Part shown: piece after piece, positions 1-11,151 of the stretch
Numbering within the stretch: the first letter of the stretch is position 1
How the letters are laid out: every line of letters starts with the position of its first letter
NCBI GenBank assembly: GCA_029204225.1
Contig: CM055107.1
Location: 28,731,410-28,795,409 of the forward strand
DNA: 64,000 nt
Source of the DNA: Diphasiastrum complanatum
Taxonomy: Eukaryota > Streptophyta > Lycopodiopsida > Lycopodiales > Lycopodiaceae
Direction: 5' to 3'
Translations under genes and position numbers: made by a program
Notes under the pieces: model-generated
What the model was told of the DNA's origin: nothing
What the model saw: only the letters and a program-made list of their open reading frames with translations
The model's database searches: none

Positions 1-348
1 TATCAATTTCCACCCACAAAACTATTTCAAGAATTTCATGCACAATTTCTCATTTCATAAAGAATTTTATTCACGGTTACGATTTCCATAATATTTCCTA
101 AATTGATGTAGTAAAAGCCTGTGACTCAAAAGGTAACAATTTTTAATTCACAGTAATTTTTTAGCAGATTTTGAATATAGAGTAGTAATGCTATGGATAA
201 AATCATCCAACATTGAGAAATTCTTGATGGTTTTGTAAAATGTCACTTAAGCTCTACTCATCACCTCGTGATTTTGAGCTATACAATAGACGAAGCGATG
301 ACCCAAAAAGTGCAAGAATCAAAATTGGCTGAAAAGCTCTATACTCAC

Positions 349-3300
349 CCATTCAACTAAGCTTTCATCACCCAATGGCCCAAATGAATCAACAGGCTTT
401 CGACCAGTCACCAATTCCAGTAACACCACACCGAATGAGAAAACATCTGACTTGTCTGTAAGCTTTCCAGTTGATGCATATTCAGGAGCCAAATACCTGT
501 CATGGGAAGAAATTCAGGCTCCGAATACAGATTTTCAAATCCAACTAAGTTTCCACAGATCATCAATGCAAAAAAAGGCCACCTGGCTCTTACATGTAAT
601 GCATAAGGATTATGTTACACACCCAAATGTCCCCATCACCCGTGTGGTCACGTGAGTATGAGTATCAGATGCAAGTTTTGCTAGTCCAAAATCAGAAACC
701 TGGTTCAAAGATTTCCACTCAAGCATGATTAGGGATGGTATAAACCAGTGTTTGAGTTTAATATGAGGCCCCACCCCAAATCTAGATTCCTCTCATCAAG
801 GCTATGCATGCATGCATATTTTATTAGACAGTAACAAACTGAAGCAAAAATTAAGTCATACCTGTGCTTCGAATTGGTAGTCTATAAGAATGTTGGATGA
901 TTTGATGTCCCGATGAATAATTCGAGGATGACCTTTAAATTTCAAACAAAAACATAAGGCTTGGCATACAAAGCAAGCAAAACCTACATAGATACAGAGC
1001 CTGACAATAGCATCAATAGGCTGAATTACCATGGGTCACTTACAGTCCTCATGAAGGTAAGCAAGTCCACGAGCAGCTCCAACTGCAATCTTCACACGTG
1101 TTGTCCAATCCATGACAGGCCTCCCCTTGCCTGAATTCACTACGCTCATAAGGATAAAAGAGATAAATCCTTATACCAACAAGCATCAAAGAGTTGGTGA
1201 GCATGTCAAACATCCATCCCTCAAAAAGTTTGGAAAGAGTACCATGAAGATGATATTCAAGTGTGCCATTGGGCACAAATTCATAGACAAGCATCCGCTG
1301 ACTATCGGCAATGCAGTAGCCAACCAATGATACAAGATGGCGATGGTGAACTCGACTAATAATCTCAACTTCTGCTTGAAACTCACGCTCGCCTTGCCCA
1401 CCTCCTACTTTCAGCTGCTTTACAGCAACTAACCTACCATCTGGCAAAATTCCCTTAAAAACAAGACCAAAACCCCCCTCCCCCAGCAGATTAGCTCTTG
1501 AAAAACCATGTGTAGCTTCCTCCAATTCTGCATACGTGAAGCTTGACTTTGAGATTCCAAGATTTGGAGATCCTCCTGAAAGTGGTGGTGGTGACAAACA
1601 ATTTTGTAAGCTTGGCACATCTGTAGTACCACTATCATACACAGACCCTAACAGACGTGCTTCTGGATGAGCATTAGGACTCTGCCTTAGTAAATGTGGA
1701 GGCAATGGAGGGGGTGGGGGTGGATAGTAGGGTTTTGCCGACACGTCCGAAGATGAATATGGTGGATCAAACCTTGGATTTCTCCCAGGTTCATACAAAC
1801 CGCCTGAAGCACAGTACAAAAACCAGGAATGATATCAACATAACTCAAAACAAAAGTTGCTAGGAGATCCATTAAGGCTATCCACTTCTGAAGTTTATTC
1901 TGACAAGTGTCGAAGTACATAGATGCTCCACTGGAATCACTTACGCAAATCCTAGAAGATTATCAGAAACCTATATACTATGTGTGCACAGAAGGTCTTT
2001 GAAGTCTTGGCACTGCCTGTTCTTCATAATAAAAGCATCAGTTATCAACAGCTATTTTAACCTTAAGCAAATCCATGCCAAAAAAGAATTGCACAATAAA
2101 GATCAAAATACAAACACACAAGTCCCAAAGCCAGTTATTTTAAGATTTAACTCAAGCCCAGTTTCAAACATTGAGACAAACTGGATTCAGTTGTTGTTCA
2201 CAAACTTGAACTCAATATGGTCAACGATAATGAGGAGCACAGAGTTCTCCTACAAAAAAGCTCAAGAGGACCATACTGTCAATTACCTAAATGAGAGGAA
2301 ACAAAGTCTATTTCGACAAAGTGGACTTTCCGCTTGGCACTTCTAGAATGTATTACTCTAGAAAGTTGACCTAAGATTGGGACATAAATGACCATGGCAC
2401 AAGTCCCCCTAAAGTGTGTGCTCTATCATTGAAACTTTATTAACCCAATAAATGGACCTAGTGTAATTAACTGATACTTTGGGGGACTTCATGAATTACC
2501 AAGGCCTGAAAACAAAAACATTATCACCAATGTTTGACTCTAAAAATTGACAAAATAATCCAAAAAACTAGTGTGACACTCAAATACAGAACAAGACATG
2601 AGTAGATGAAATATTTGTGCTTTTTTTATCTCAAGAGAAAGTACATCATAGTAAAAACAAGAGAGAGACTGTTGCTAGCCTGCACATAGGAATACTGCTC
2701 CAAGGTCCCCTTAGCACCCCTAGCCCTGACTCTCCTAAGCTTACACATGGTGCATCAATATTAGCCAGCAGTTTTTGCAACATGTCCATAACCTAAAGCA
2801 TAAGCTTAATTGTAGCTCCTAAATCTGACCTGTCACGATATATGGTGACTGGTCTACAGCATTTCATTCACATGGGACATGTGGCACTTTGAATCATTCA
2901 CTCCTACTTTTAGGAGCTCAATTCAACAACTTTGTATGACACCTACTACACACATATGAGCTTCAAGTTCATTATCACACAGTCAAGACTTAGCCATTGA
3001 TCAGTCAAATATGTTCTACATTCTTTTTACAAACGTCCTGTTCTTTACCTTGCCTTGCTATAGTGGATATTTACATATTTTACGTGAGGATGAGACATAA
3101 TAACATATAGCATCCAATAAGAGGTAAGTTGGTTAGGACTTTCTTTGCTCTCCTTAAGGTCAAAAGTTCGCCTCCAATTCGTTCCACAACCATGAGGACA
3201 TACAAGAGAAAAAGAACATATTGAATCTGTTCCCCTCTGAAGCAACATCATCTGCAATGTAAAAATATACATACTATTCGTGCTGGTCTCCTAGAGGCTA

Positions 3301-3929
3301 GGTCGCATCATTGGGAAGTTTACCGTGCCAAATGAAAAGTACTCTTGGAATAAACACTTCTGCCATCCAAGAATTTTCAAAAAGGACCCAAAAAACTGGA
3401 AAAACCCAAACCGCAAACTGGAAAATCAGAAAAGAATTTTCAGCCTATCAAATTCAGGAGCTAGAAACACCCTATTGTAGTGATGTATGTACTATGTATG
3501 ACCCAAAAAAGAGAGAAAAGGTATTTCAAGTGAGTCGTGACACTATTGGACAGCTACTAGAGAGGAATCTAATGACCCAATTAGATTGAAAGGGTTATGG
3601 CAAAAACAGCACACAACATGGAGAACATCCACAAAATACATACTAGAGAAAGAAAGATGTAAAATGGGTTAATATAGACAGGAGAAAAATGGTCATCAAT
3701 GACGGACTAGTATAAAACAATAGGCATTTACTTATCATTAATGAGCTGCGTGTAAGTTAAAGCTAAGCTAAACTGATCCTAAACTACTTTGATAGTAAGA
3801 CACTATTCCCCAAACAGCCGATTATCAATAATGAGCCAACTAATGACCACTAAATGCCAAGTTACCACATCACACACATGAAGTACTATACAAGCTTAGA
3901 TAAAATGAAAAGCATAACATCAACATTAA

Positions 3930-3997
<68 letters not shown>

Positions 3998-6900
3998 GAG
4001 ACCTAAAGTTTGAAATTGTAATGGGATTCACACTTCATCTGCAGCTAGAGCCTTGGAACCTTTTGGATTTCGTCACAAATGGGGATATACCATTATTCAC
4101 TAGGATACACGAGAATCGTGAGAAAGATTTACTCGAGTTTCCTAAATTCAGATGGTTTTTAGCTTACAGGGCAAAGACTCGATCAACAAGTGGCAGAGAT
4201 TCAAGTGGAGTTGCATGCTTATATAGAGACTCTTTACAGCCGGTTCTTGAGTTCATTAGTCATGATGAACATGCACGCTATATTTGGAGTTGCCTCATTG
4301 GACATTGGATTGGTTTAGACAGGGATGTATTTATAGTAGTATGTTCTTTTACTCCAGAGACTTCCTCTTTTGCTGAGTGTGCCAATTCTCCATACGTCGG
4401 CCTATCTCCAGATACTAATCATTACTCAGAGCAAGGGCATATACTACTTGCTGGCAATTTTAATGCTAGAACTACTTCTCGCCAGACAATGTTTAATGAT
4501 GTTATCGATTTGCTTTGCATATAGGCTATTGATGATGAGTAATGGATTCGTATTCCCAGCAATGTTCCTCATTCAGGCCCACGTCATCCACGGTTTTGAG
4601 ACTCTCCGGAACGATCCCTCCAAGCTTACAGAGACCATCTCAAATATATCGTGGCTCATACAGTGATTCTGGCTCGGAAGATAAATGTGGTTCTTAACAA
4701 AGCAATGGAGATTAAGGAACAAAATCAAGATATATAGCGTGGCTCAGACAACAATTCTAGCTCGGATACATGTAACGTGGCAGATAGCAATTCTAGGATT
4801 AACGTGAGCAACAGTCAAAGAAGATAGCAATTCTAGGATCAAAGTATTGGTTAAAATCGATTTCTTGTTAAAAATTACACATCATCAATCTCAAAACAAT
4901 GATGTCAAATCGATTTCTAATCTGTAGCATCCCTCAATGCATTATAAAGTGTCCCTCGATACATTATAAAGCAGGAAGATCGCGAAGAAGGAAGATCGAG
5001 AAGAAGGAAGATCACGGCCAGCAGGAGGCACTTTGATACCTGGTTTTTTTTTTATTAAAAAAAAACGTTCCGACCCAGTTCGTTCCGAAACGTTCCGACC
5101 CAAAAGGGTCGAATGGGCTTCTAAGCTTTGATCTTTAGTCTTTTACCAAACAAATAGATTCATCAAACTCCACCAGCATGTTCTGTTTGGTTATGGCACC
5201 AACAAATAGCAAGTTCTTGGCCAACCCTGGTACATGCAGCACACTCTTGATTACCTTACATCTCCCGATGACAGCTTCACTGGAACTGTGCCTTTTCCCC
5301 TCACCTCATGTGTAGAGTTATCTCCAAGGCATACTTGAATCACTTGTCTCCTAATAGGTGTTGAACCAATGTCTATGAGGTTTGAGGCTCTAGAATCAAT
5401 GTACCATCGACCAAACGTGGATTCAGATGATAAGGCTACGGTGAATAGATCAAGCCCACCAGATTGCTCTTCTTCTGCAACTTTACCAACAAAGTGACCG
5501 TGCTGATTTTTGCCCTTCTTTTGATCATTTTGCTTCTTTCGGCATTCGAAAGCGAAATGCCCATACTTGCGACAATAGTTGTAGTTGCCCTTCCTCTTGG
5601 GTGTAGATGAGGAATTGGTGCTTGTCTCCTCTCCAACCTACAACTTGGACACTTACTGCTCCAAGTTTTGCTTTGAGTTCTTCCCCTTACCTTTCCCTTT
5701 CTTCTGAAAGTTTTGCTTCTTCTTGAATCTTCCCTTTCAGAAAGATTCTTCCTTCTCATCTCCTCCTATAAAAGAAGACCACATAACTCCCCAAAGATTG
5801 GGACATCACATAGTCTTGATGAATGACAAACTATTCAAGACTATGGAAACAATACTCCTATCACTTACTGTCTCTCCCACTGAAGCAAACTAGTCCATAA
5901 GGTCCTTGACCTTTGTGATGTGATCATTGATTGTTGCACCTACTTCCATCTTGAGAGTGTGTAACTTGTTCTGCAAGTAAATGAGCCTGGCTAAATCTAT
6001 TGTTTCAAACATAGACTTCATAATACCCCAAGCTTCCATTGCATCCTTTGCATTGCACATGTGAGGAATAATGTTGTCTTTCACAGAAATATTGATCACC
6101 CTATGAGCCTTCTGTCTCCGGCTAATGTAGGCTCTCTACCTGTAACTATCTCCTAGCAATTCTTGTCCATCAAGATGTTGGCCATCTTGAACTTCCACAC
6201 CCTATAGTTTGTGCCATCAAGTATGCTTAATTCACCCAATAAACTATCTCCAAGACTAGCCATGCTCAAATCTTTGCTCAAAACAAAAGCTCAATCTGAA
6301 AGGAATTAAAAAAGAAACAACTTCTAACAACTAGGGTATCACCCCAAACTAGGATATGTAGCCACTTCAAGGCAACCCTTCAGCTCTTGCTTTTGATTTT
6401 GCCACTTGGTATGGCCTTGCTAGCACAAGCACTAGATCCCACTAGATTAGAAACCAAATGCCCCTACAGAAAGTGCACCCTGCTTTTCTGTAAGCTCCTC
6501 CAGAAAGACTTCCCAAAACTCAGCCAAATTTGGATCATCCCACTCTCCTTGCCAATAGCTCTCCAACAATACAAGATTCATATTGATTTGCCTCCTATAG
6601 ATAAAAGCGCCCTCCTGCAAGATTGAGGTGCTTGTGGAAGATGAGAATCTTCTCAAGGATCTAAGCACTGAAGTTTCTCTCTCTCAGACTCACAGGCTAG
6701 ACAACCTGCCCTGATACCATGATGAATTGCAAGGCCTAGCTATGCAGTATCTTAACTACAATACTAGATCAACCACGAAAGCTTGAGAAACTTAGCTATG
6801 GAAAACATCAAATAAAAGGAGAATCACATAAGCACCTCACAACACCAAGTTAGAAGAGAACAACATCAAAATTGTTAGTCAATGTAGATCAAATGAAAAA

Positions 6901-9900
6901 TGGTATAACTAGTGACCACATTTTTAGAGTATATAGTATGTCAAGTAATTCTTATTCATAGGTGGTAGATCATATTTCATAACAAGATTTCTTGGATTCA
7001 TAGGTTATGACACCACCGTGTTGATTTAGAGCACAAATTCTAGTGTTACTTGCATTAAACTCAACAAAAGAATGTTTTTCAGCAATGTGTAGGTATAAAA
7101 TTGGAGCAATGGTCAATAGTGTTTTGAGCATATCAAAAGAGACTTTCAAAATTTTGAGGACAAATTGCAAACAAGAACTTTTTGAAGCAAACATAAAAGA
7201 GGGAATACAATTGTCACAAATCAGAAAATAGATTTCTAAAAATGTGTAGCCCAAGGAACATACATACTTCATGAGCATTAAAATCTCTACTTGGAAAATG
7301 TTTTCTTCCATGACATACTTTGATGACATACTTGTGTTAGTAACACACTCACAGCTCAATTTCCCATCTTACGTCTATTCTCCAAATCTTTTGTAACAGT
7401 CAATTTTTTGGCCAAGTGCTCAAAATGCTCCTTGTTGTCCAAGAAATCAAATTTCTACGGCTCTTGGTTTTTAGTGGCATTGTTTGTCTAGATCAGTCCA
7501 AAGTACAATCTGTTTCGTTCAGGCCCACCCCAACTAAAACATTATTCCTAATATTGTATACAAGGGGTGTCTTGGTTACTCCAAGAGACATAACAAGAAA
7601 ATCATATAGACGTTATCAAGTGCAAAAGAGAGCCTAAGTTACCTAGATTTGAGTTCGATCTTTAAGAAGATGGTAGCCTTCCCCAACTGATTAAATAGTC
7701 ATATGGGAAGTAGGATAACAACTCTACACAAGAAGCATGTTCAAAGATTAATGATCAAGGAAAAGCATCTTAATTCCATCTTCTTGGTTAACAAATAAAA
7801 CATCAGCTCCAAAAGTACTAGTACTACAAACTATAAAGCCACACTGTAAAATATTTGGCCTTCTATTCCTATCTGCTTGTTCTTTAAAGTGCTATGGAGA
7901 CTGGTGCTGTGCATGGAAAAAGCTCAAAGCAGTGATTGATATCCTACAATGGAGGTGAGGAGCACGGTTCCTCAAAAACATGTTGCTGCTAGTGCAACAA
8001 ATGCTCTAAGAAATGGTATTTACAACTAACACCTCACAAAGAGTGGCAATAAGAACTGATGTTGGACTAGTGGCATCTTTAACTCATATGCTCCTCATAA
8101 AGTTCTTGTTTGTTTCAAACTGGTGGTCCCCCTAAGAATCAATACTAACGAACTTGTGCTTTTCCATTTGTTCCAAAGAAGCCAACTGGGTAATCCTCAC
8201 AACCTAGTTAGTAGGAAGTAAGATCTCTTGAAGAGCCATTTCAGCAGCTCCAGTGAAATCTGAAATATGTCCCAAACTTTCTCATAAAAATAAAAGCTTA
8301 GTATCCCTTTTTTCTTTGAAACTTTGTTGACATTACTTTCCTAGACCTTTGCGGGACAAGATTCTTCAGCACTCGATCTCAGATAAATATCCAAATGCAT
8401 CAATAACGAATTAATTGATCTAAATTGCAAAAATCGGAGACTGCTCCCTTCTATTTGCCACCCAAAAGTATCACATCCCTTAGCCAAAAACCCATCCATT
8501 TGAATGCACATATTGCTGGGAAAAAGTTTCGACCTGATTCTTTGTATGTCTTTCACATGGCAATCTAAACAGCCTATAACAATAGATCCAAGCTATCTTG
8601 GTTCCATCAAAAAAAAAAGCATGAAGAAGTTCAAGACAAATTCTGCAAGGGTTGCAAGCTGCATGCCCTTATAAGAAGACAAATTAGGGACAGCAAGATC
8701 AGCTGCCTAAAATGTTTTGCAGTAGAGACTTTTGCAAAGCTCTTTGTTTGTTCAGCAGGTGTCCAAAATTGAGGTAAATGTCAAAAAGGGACAACATACG
8801 TGGTCGCATACAACCATACTTGCTTAACCATCGGGAAATGTGATCATGTACGATCATCCACATTTAACTGATCCTTTCGTCTTGTGAATATAACCATTAA
8901 GTTTCAATTAACATCTGATCTATACTAACTACCTTAACAGAACCATCAACTTGCTCTAACAACATTTGTCTTTTACTCTAACTAATTTGGCTGAATTGTC
9001 AACTAGCACTAACTATTGTAGATCTGAAAAAATATAGTTGCAACAGTCAAAGCTCCTCCTTGAAAAAAGTGCAATTTTTCTATAAATTGATGTCAAACAG
9101 CTTTGAATTGAAAGCGTGATCTTCTGCAATAAGTGATACAGATACTTTAACTTGGCAACATGCCAAGCTGAACTTGAACCACAAATTTGCCGAAATTTTT
9201 ATTGGTAAAAGTTTGAAGGCACTTAGCAAACAGGTTTAACTTTGAGTAAGTGCCAGTGCATCAAAAGTTATCCTACTTGCACCTGACCTCTAGGTAAAAC
9301 AATAGGAGCATGCCTTATTGATTGAATAGATTCTTTCCAGCTAACCATCAGTCTAAACTGAAGAACCTCAAATAGGAACATAAAGGAAGCATGCAAATCA
9401 AGCTAACACAACAGATTCACTCTTACCCTACTACTTACTTTCTCCAAATCTCTCTTGTATGTGCGTGATCAAGATAGAACCATTTTCAAAAGACACATTG
9501 CATACTATGTAGCTGATACGCAACAATAAAATCATTGTCAAAGCTGGACAATCTTGATTTTCCCTGATGACCTGAAAAAGTCTCTTAGATAATTTGATTC
9601 TTACATCACAAGGAATCAGGTAAGCAGATTAAAATCAACAGGTAATTGACAAGAAAAGTGATGAAAGAAACCTTGTTTAAATACACTTGAATTGTAGTCT
9701 TTCCATTGCCTTTTTCCCTTGGACTTCCTTCTCGTGAGGCAGACAATGAGAATCAAAATAAGAGCTAGTGCAATTGCACCTCCAATAACCCCTCCAACGA
9801 TCACTGTATTGGAAACTCCACCATTGCCTTGCAACCCAATTCCGGAAGCCGGAGCTTTTGGTGGAGGCAAGCTGCTAGGTGGAGTTGGAGGACTCTTTGC

Positions 9901-10209
9901 AATGGGCGGAGCCTGTTCAACATGAGGAGATGGAGGAGATCCAGCGACAGAGGGAATGGGGGGAGTTGGTTGTGCAGGTGGGTTGCCTGTGTTCGGCGGA
10001 GCTAGCTGAGGACGAGGGGGAGCAGCTGGTGGAGTGTGCAAAATCGGAGGGGGTGGAGCACTAATTGCAGGAGGTGAAGGAGGTGGAGCACTGATTGCAG
10101 GAGGTGAAGGTGGTGGAACAGCTAGAGGAGGGGCAGGAGGGGGCGCAGAGGGAGGAGGAGAGCTGGGCTGAGGAGGTGCAGGGTTAGGAGATGCTGCTGG
10201 AGTTGACAT
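349..10209 (-). CDS. PERK: Proline-rich extensin-like receptor kinase (PERK), 5' six exons; 3' end outside window
   Basis: Coding exons on the minus strand: 10209-9672, 1803-1243, 1130-1044, 932-862, 699-623 and 496-349. Every junction has GT/AG and the frame carries through, giving 494 codons before a GTGAGT donor at 348. Residues 1-125 are a Pro/Ser/Ala-rich wall-facing region with no obvious signal peptide, as is usual for PERKs. About 135-158 is one membrane span followed by a basic stop-transfer (RRKSKGKR). A second Pro-rich stretch lies at 201-216. The kinase domain shows LGEGGFG (286-292), VAVK Lys308, HRDIKSSN with Asp404, DFG 422-424, GTFGYLAPEY and [15 protein letters not shown]. 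PERKs are plasma-membrane kinases thought to sense cell-wall state. The start is the first ATG in this frame. The last exons must lie left of position 1. The domain order is seen directly; the function is inferred from the family. Confidence 0.93.
3933..3994. repeat. (TC)n microsatellite
   Basis: About 31 uninterrupted TC units inside PERK intron 1. It lies about 25 bases upstream of the EEP endonuclease fragment and may mark the 5' boundary of that insertion. Confidence 0.95.
4021..4666 (+). pseudogene. Decayed EEP endonuclease domain, probably LINE-type
   Basis: An open frame of 167 codons runs from 4021 to a TAG at 4522, and recognisable sequence continues in the same frame past further stops. 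The centre reads [14 protein letters not shown] and then [11 protein letters not shown]. This matches the endonuclease/exonuclease/phosphatase fold of non-LTR retrotransposons, whose usual motif is GDFNART. The aspartate of that motif is Asn here, so the copy is probably inactive. No reverse transcriptase follows. It lies antisense to PERK inside its first intron. A host EEP phosphatase is less likely because GDFNART is typical of retroelements. The family call is inference from short motifs. Confidence 0.55.
5105..6722 (-). mobile_element. Ty1/copia 5' fragment (PBS, gag, protease start) in PERK intron 1
   Basis: Read on the minus strand, a primer-binding site TGGTATCAGGGC (6709-6720) is followed by a leader and a gag start near 6265 with a [12 protein letters not shown] motif. 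UBN2-type gag sequence (6099-5890) comes next, then a zinc knuckle near 5550-5590 in which the first Cys is lost ([13 protein letters not shown]). A protease-like segment runs to about 5120, where the sequence ends abruptly. At least two stops interrupt gag. The 5' LTR would begin near 6723 and extend right; its far end is not resolved. Integrase, RT and RNase H are absent. The element is co-oriented with PERK, so it would be transcribed as part of the pre-mRNA. Confidence 0.75.
6723..7650 (-). repeat. Probable 5' LTR region of the intronic copia fragment
   Basis: On the minus strand, sequence ending TTGCAATTCA abuts the primer-binding site two bases later, as expected for the end of a 5' LTR. 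There is no second LTR in the window, so the outer boundary near 7.3-7.65 kb is a guess. Short open frames here look like nothing known. Confidence 0.35.
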
Positions 10210-10663
10210 TGTGAGCAAGAGTCTGTGGCTGTTGGCGAATCTTTTGTGAAATCAGTTGCTCAAAGCGGTCAACTGTGCGATCTAAGATATCAAAAAACAT
10301 GATCGCCTGCATCCGTTCAAATTTCACAAGCTCATTGCTGCTGCATGTCCGCCTGCATCTACCTTAACCTTACCTCCAATTCAAGCATGCACTACTGTTG
10401 GGAAGACCCAGATCCCAAAATCTTGCATTCAAACTAAAAATACCCAATTTTGATTAACAAGTCCGAGAAAGAACAGCGTAATCACAAGAACCTACACCAA
10501 TTGGACATGGAACTAGACTGCAGGCAACTCGCGTTGCTACTCGAATGGATGCTTGTCTTCCAGCAGCCGCCTCCTAGATCCTGAATTTTTTGTGAGGGCA
10601 ATGGCTCTCGGATCGAAATCAGAGGAGGCTGATTCCCCTAACAGAGCCACCAGTGTGGAGATG

Positions 10664-10665
<2 letters not shown>

Positions 10666-10702
<37 letters not shown>
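10666..10702. repeat. (GA)n microsatellite
   Basis: About 18 GA units, 457 bases upstream of the PERK start codon. Long open frames across it are repeat artefacts encoding RERERE or SLSLSL. Confidence 0.95.
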
Positions 10703-10705
<3 letters not shown>

Positions 10706-10864
10706 TTTGTGCGTAAGAAGCCAGCAATGGAGTGAGCAACAGGTGCTATAGAGAGAGACAGAGAGAGAAAAGCGTGTTCGCCACATGCACGCGTCCGCCA
10801 TGCGGAGGAAGTGGCGTTCGGCGGTGGCAGCAGCCGAGCCCGCATGTGAGGCATTTGCCTGGCA

Positions 10865-10870
<6 letters not shown>

Positions 10871-10913
<43 letters not shown>
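10871..10913. repeat. (AG)n microsatellite
   Basis: About 21 AG units upstream of PERK. Confidence 0.95.
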
Positions 10914-10917
<4 letters not shown>

Positions 10918-10986
10918 ATGTCGTCAAAGGAGGGTGCGTCGCCGAGAATTGGGGCCAACCAACACGCTTACTTTCCTATGTTTTCT

Positions 10987-11010
10987 TCTCTCTCTCTCTC
11001 TCTCTCTCTC
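10987..11010. repeat. (TC)n microsatellite
   Basis: Twelve TC units, in inverted orientation relative to the AG tract ending 74 bases earlier. Confidence 0.93.
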
Positions 11011-11151
11011 AACTCACATTATTATCCCTATTCTCTCCAAAAAAAACCCTAAGAAAATTCCTAAACAGTAAACAAGACGGCAAGCCACTAGGCCCTACCT
11101 TTGTAACACGAAATAAATCGTACGTTGTTAAAGTTTTTTTAATAGCTTTTT

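Larger units (their letters stand above)
1804..9671 (-). other. PERK intron 1 (7.87 kb), transposon-loaded
   Basis: The intron runs between the donor after the membrane-span exon and the acceptor TTCAG before the second Pro-rich segment. It holds a (TC)n tract, an EEP endonuclease fragment and a copia gag-protease fragment, listed separately. Short direct repeats of a GAAGAAGGAAGATC-type unit lie near 4977-5020, and a CGTTCCGACCC motif repeats near 5068-5105. I see no gene in 1804-3930 or 7650-9650. Another PERK exon hidden here is unlikely because the flanking exons join in frame. Confidence 0.85.
10210..11010 (-). promoter_or_regulatory. PERK 5' leader and proximal promoter with GA/CT tracts
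   Basis: This is the region directly upstream of the PERK ATG. It contains two long GA tracts and one CT tract (plus-strand sense). Such tracts are common in plant promoters and 5' leaders and can bind GAGA-binding BBR/BPC proteins. No clear TATA box was found and the transcription start is not visible. The Helentron remnant begins only about 140 bases further upstream. Confidence 0.5.

Noticed and set aside
3311-3589. 92-codon plus-strand frame in PERK intron 1
   Set aside because: No recognisable motif, lies in an intron antisense to PERK, and could arise by chance.
4021-4524. The intronic EEP fragment as part of the Helentron
   Set aside because: It is on the other strand, 7 kb away, and its GNFNART motif is LINE-like and unlike the Helentron GDIKIN.
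349-10209. PERK as a pseudogene because of the large intron and transposons
   Set aside because: All six visible exons join in frame with good splice sites and intact kinase motifs.
10537-10958. Several overlapping 60-105 codon frames near the PERK promoter
   Set aside because: All run through GA/CT tracts and encode RERERE or SLSLSL strings; they are repeat artefacts.
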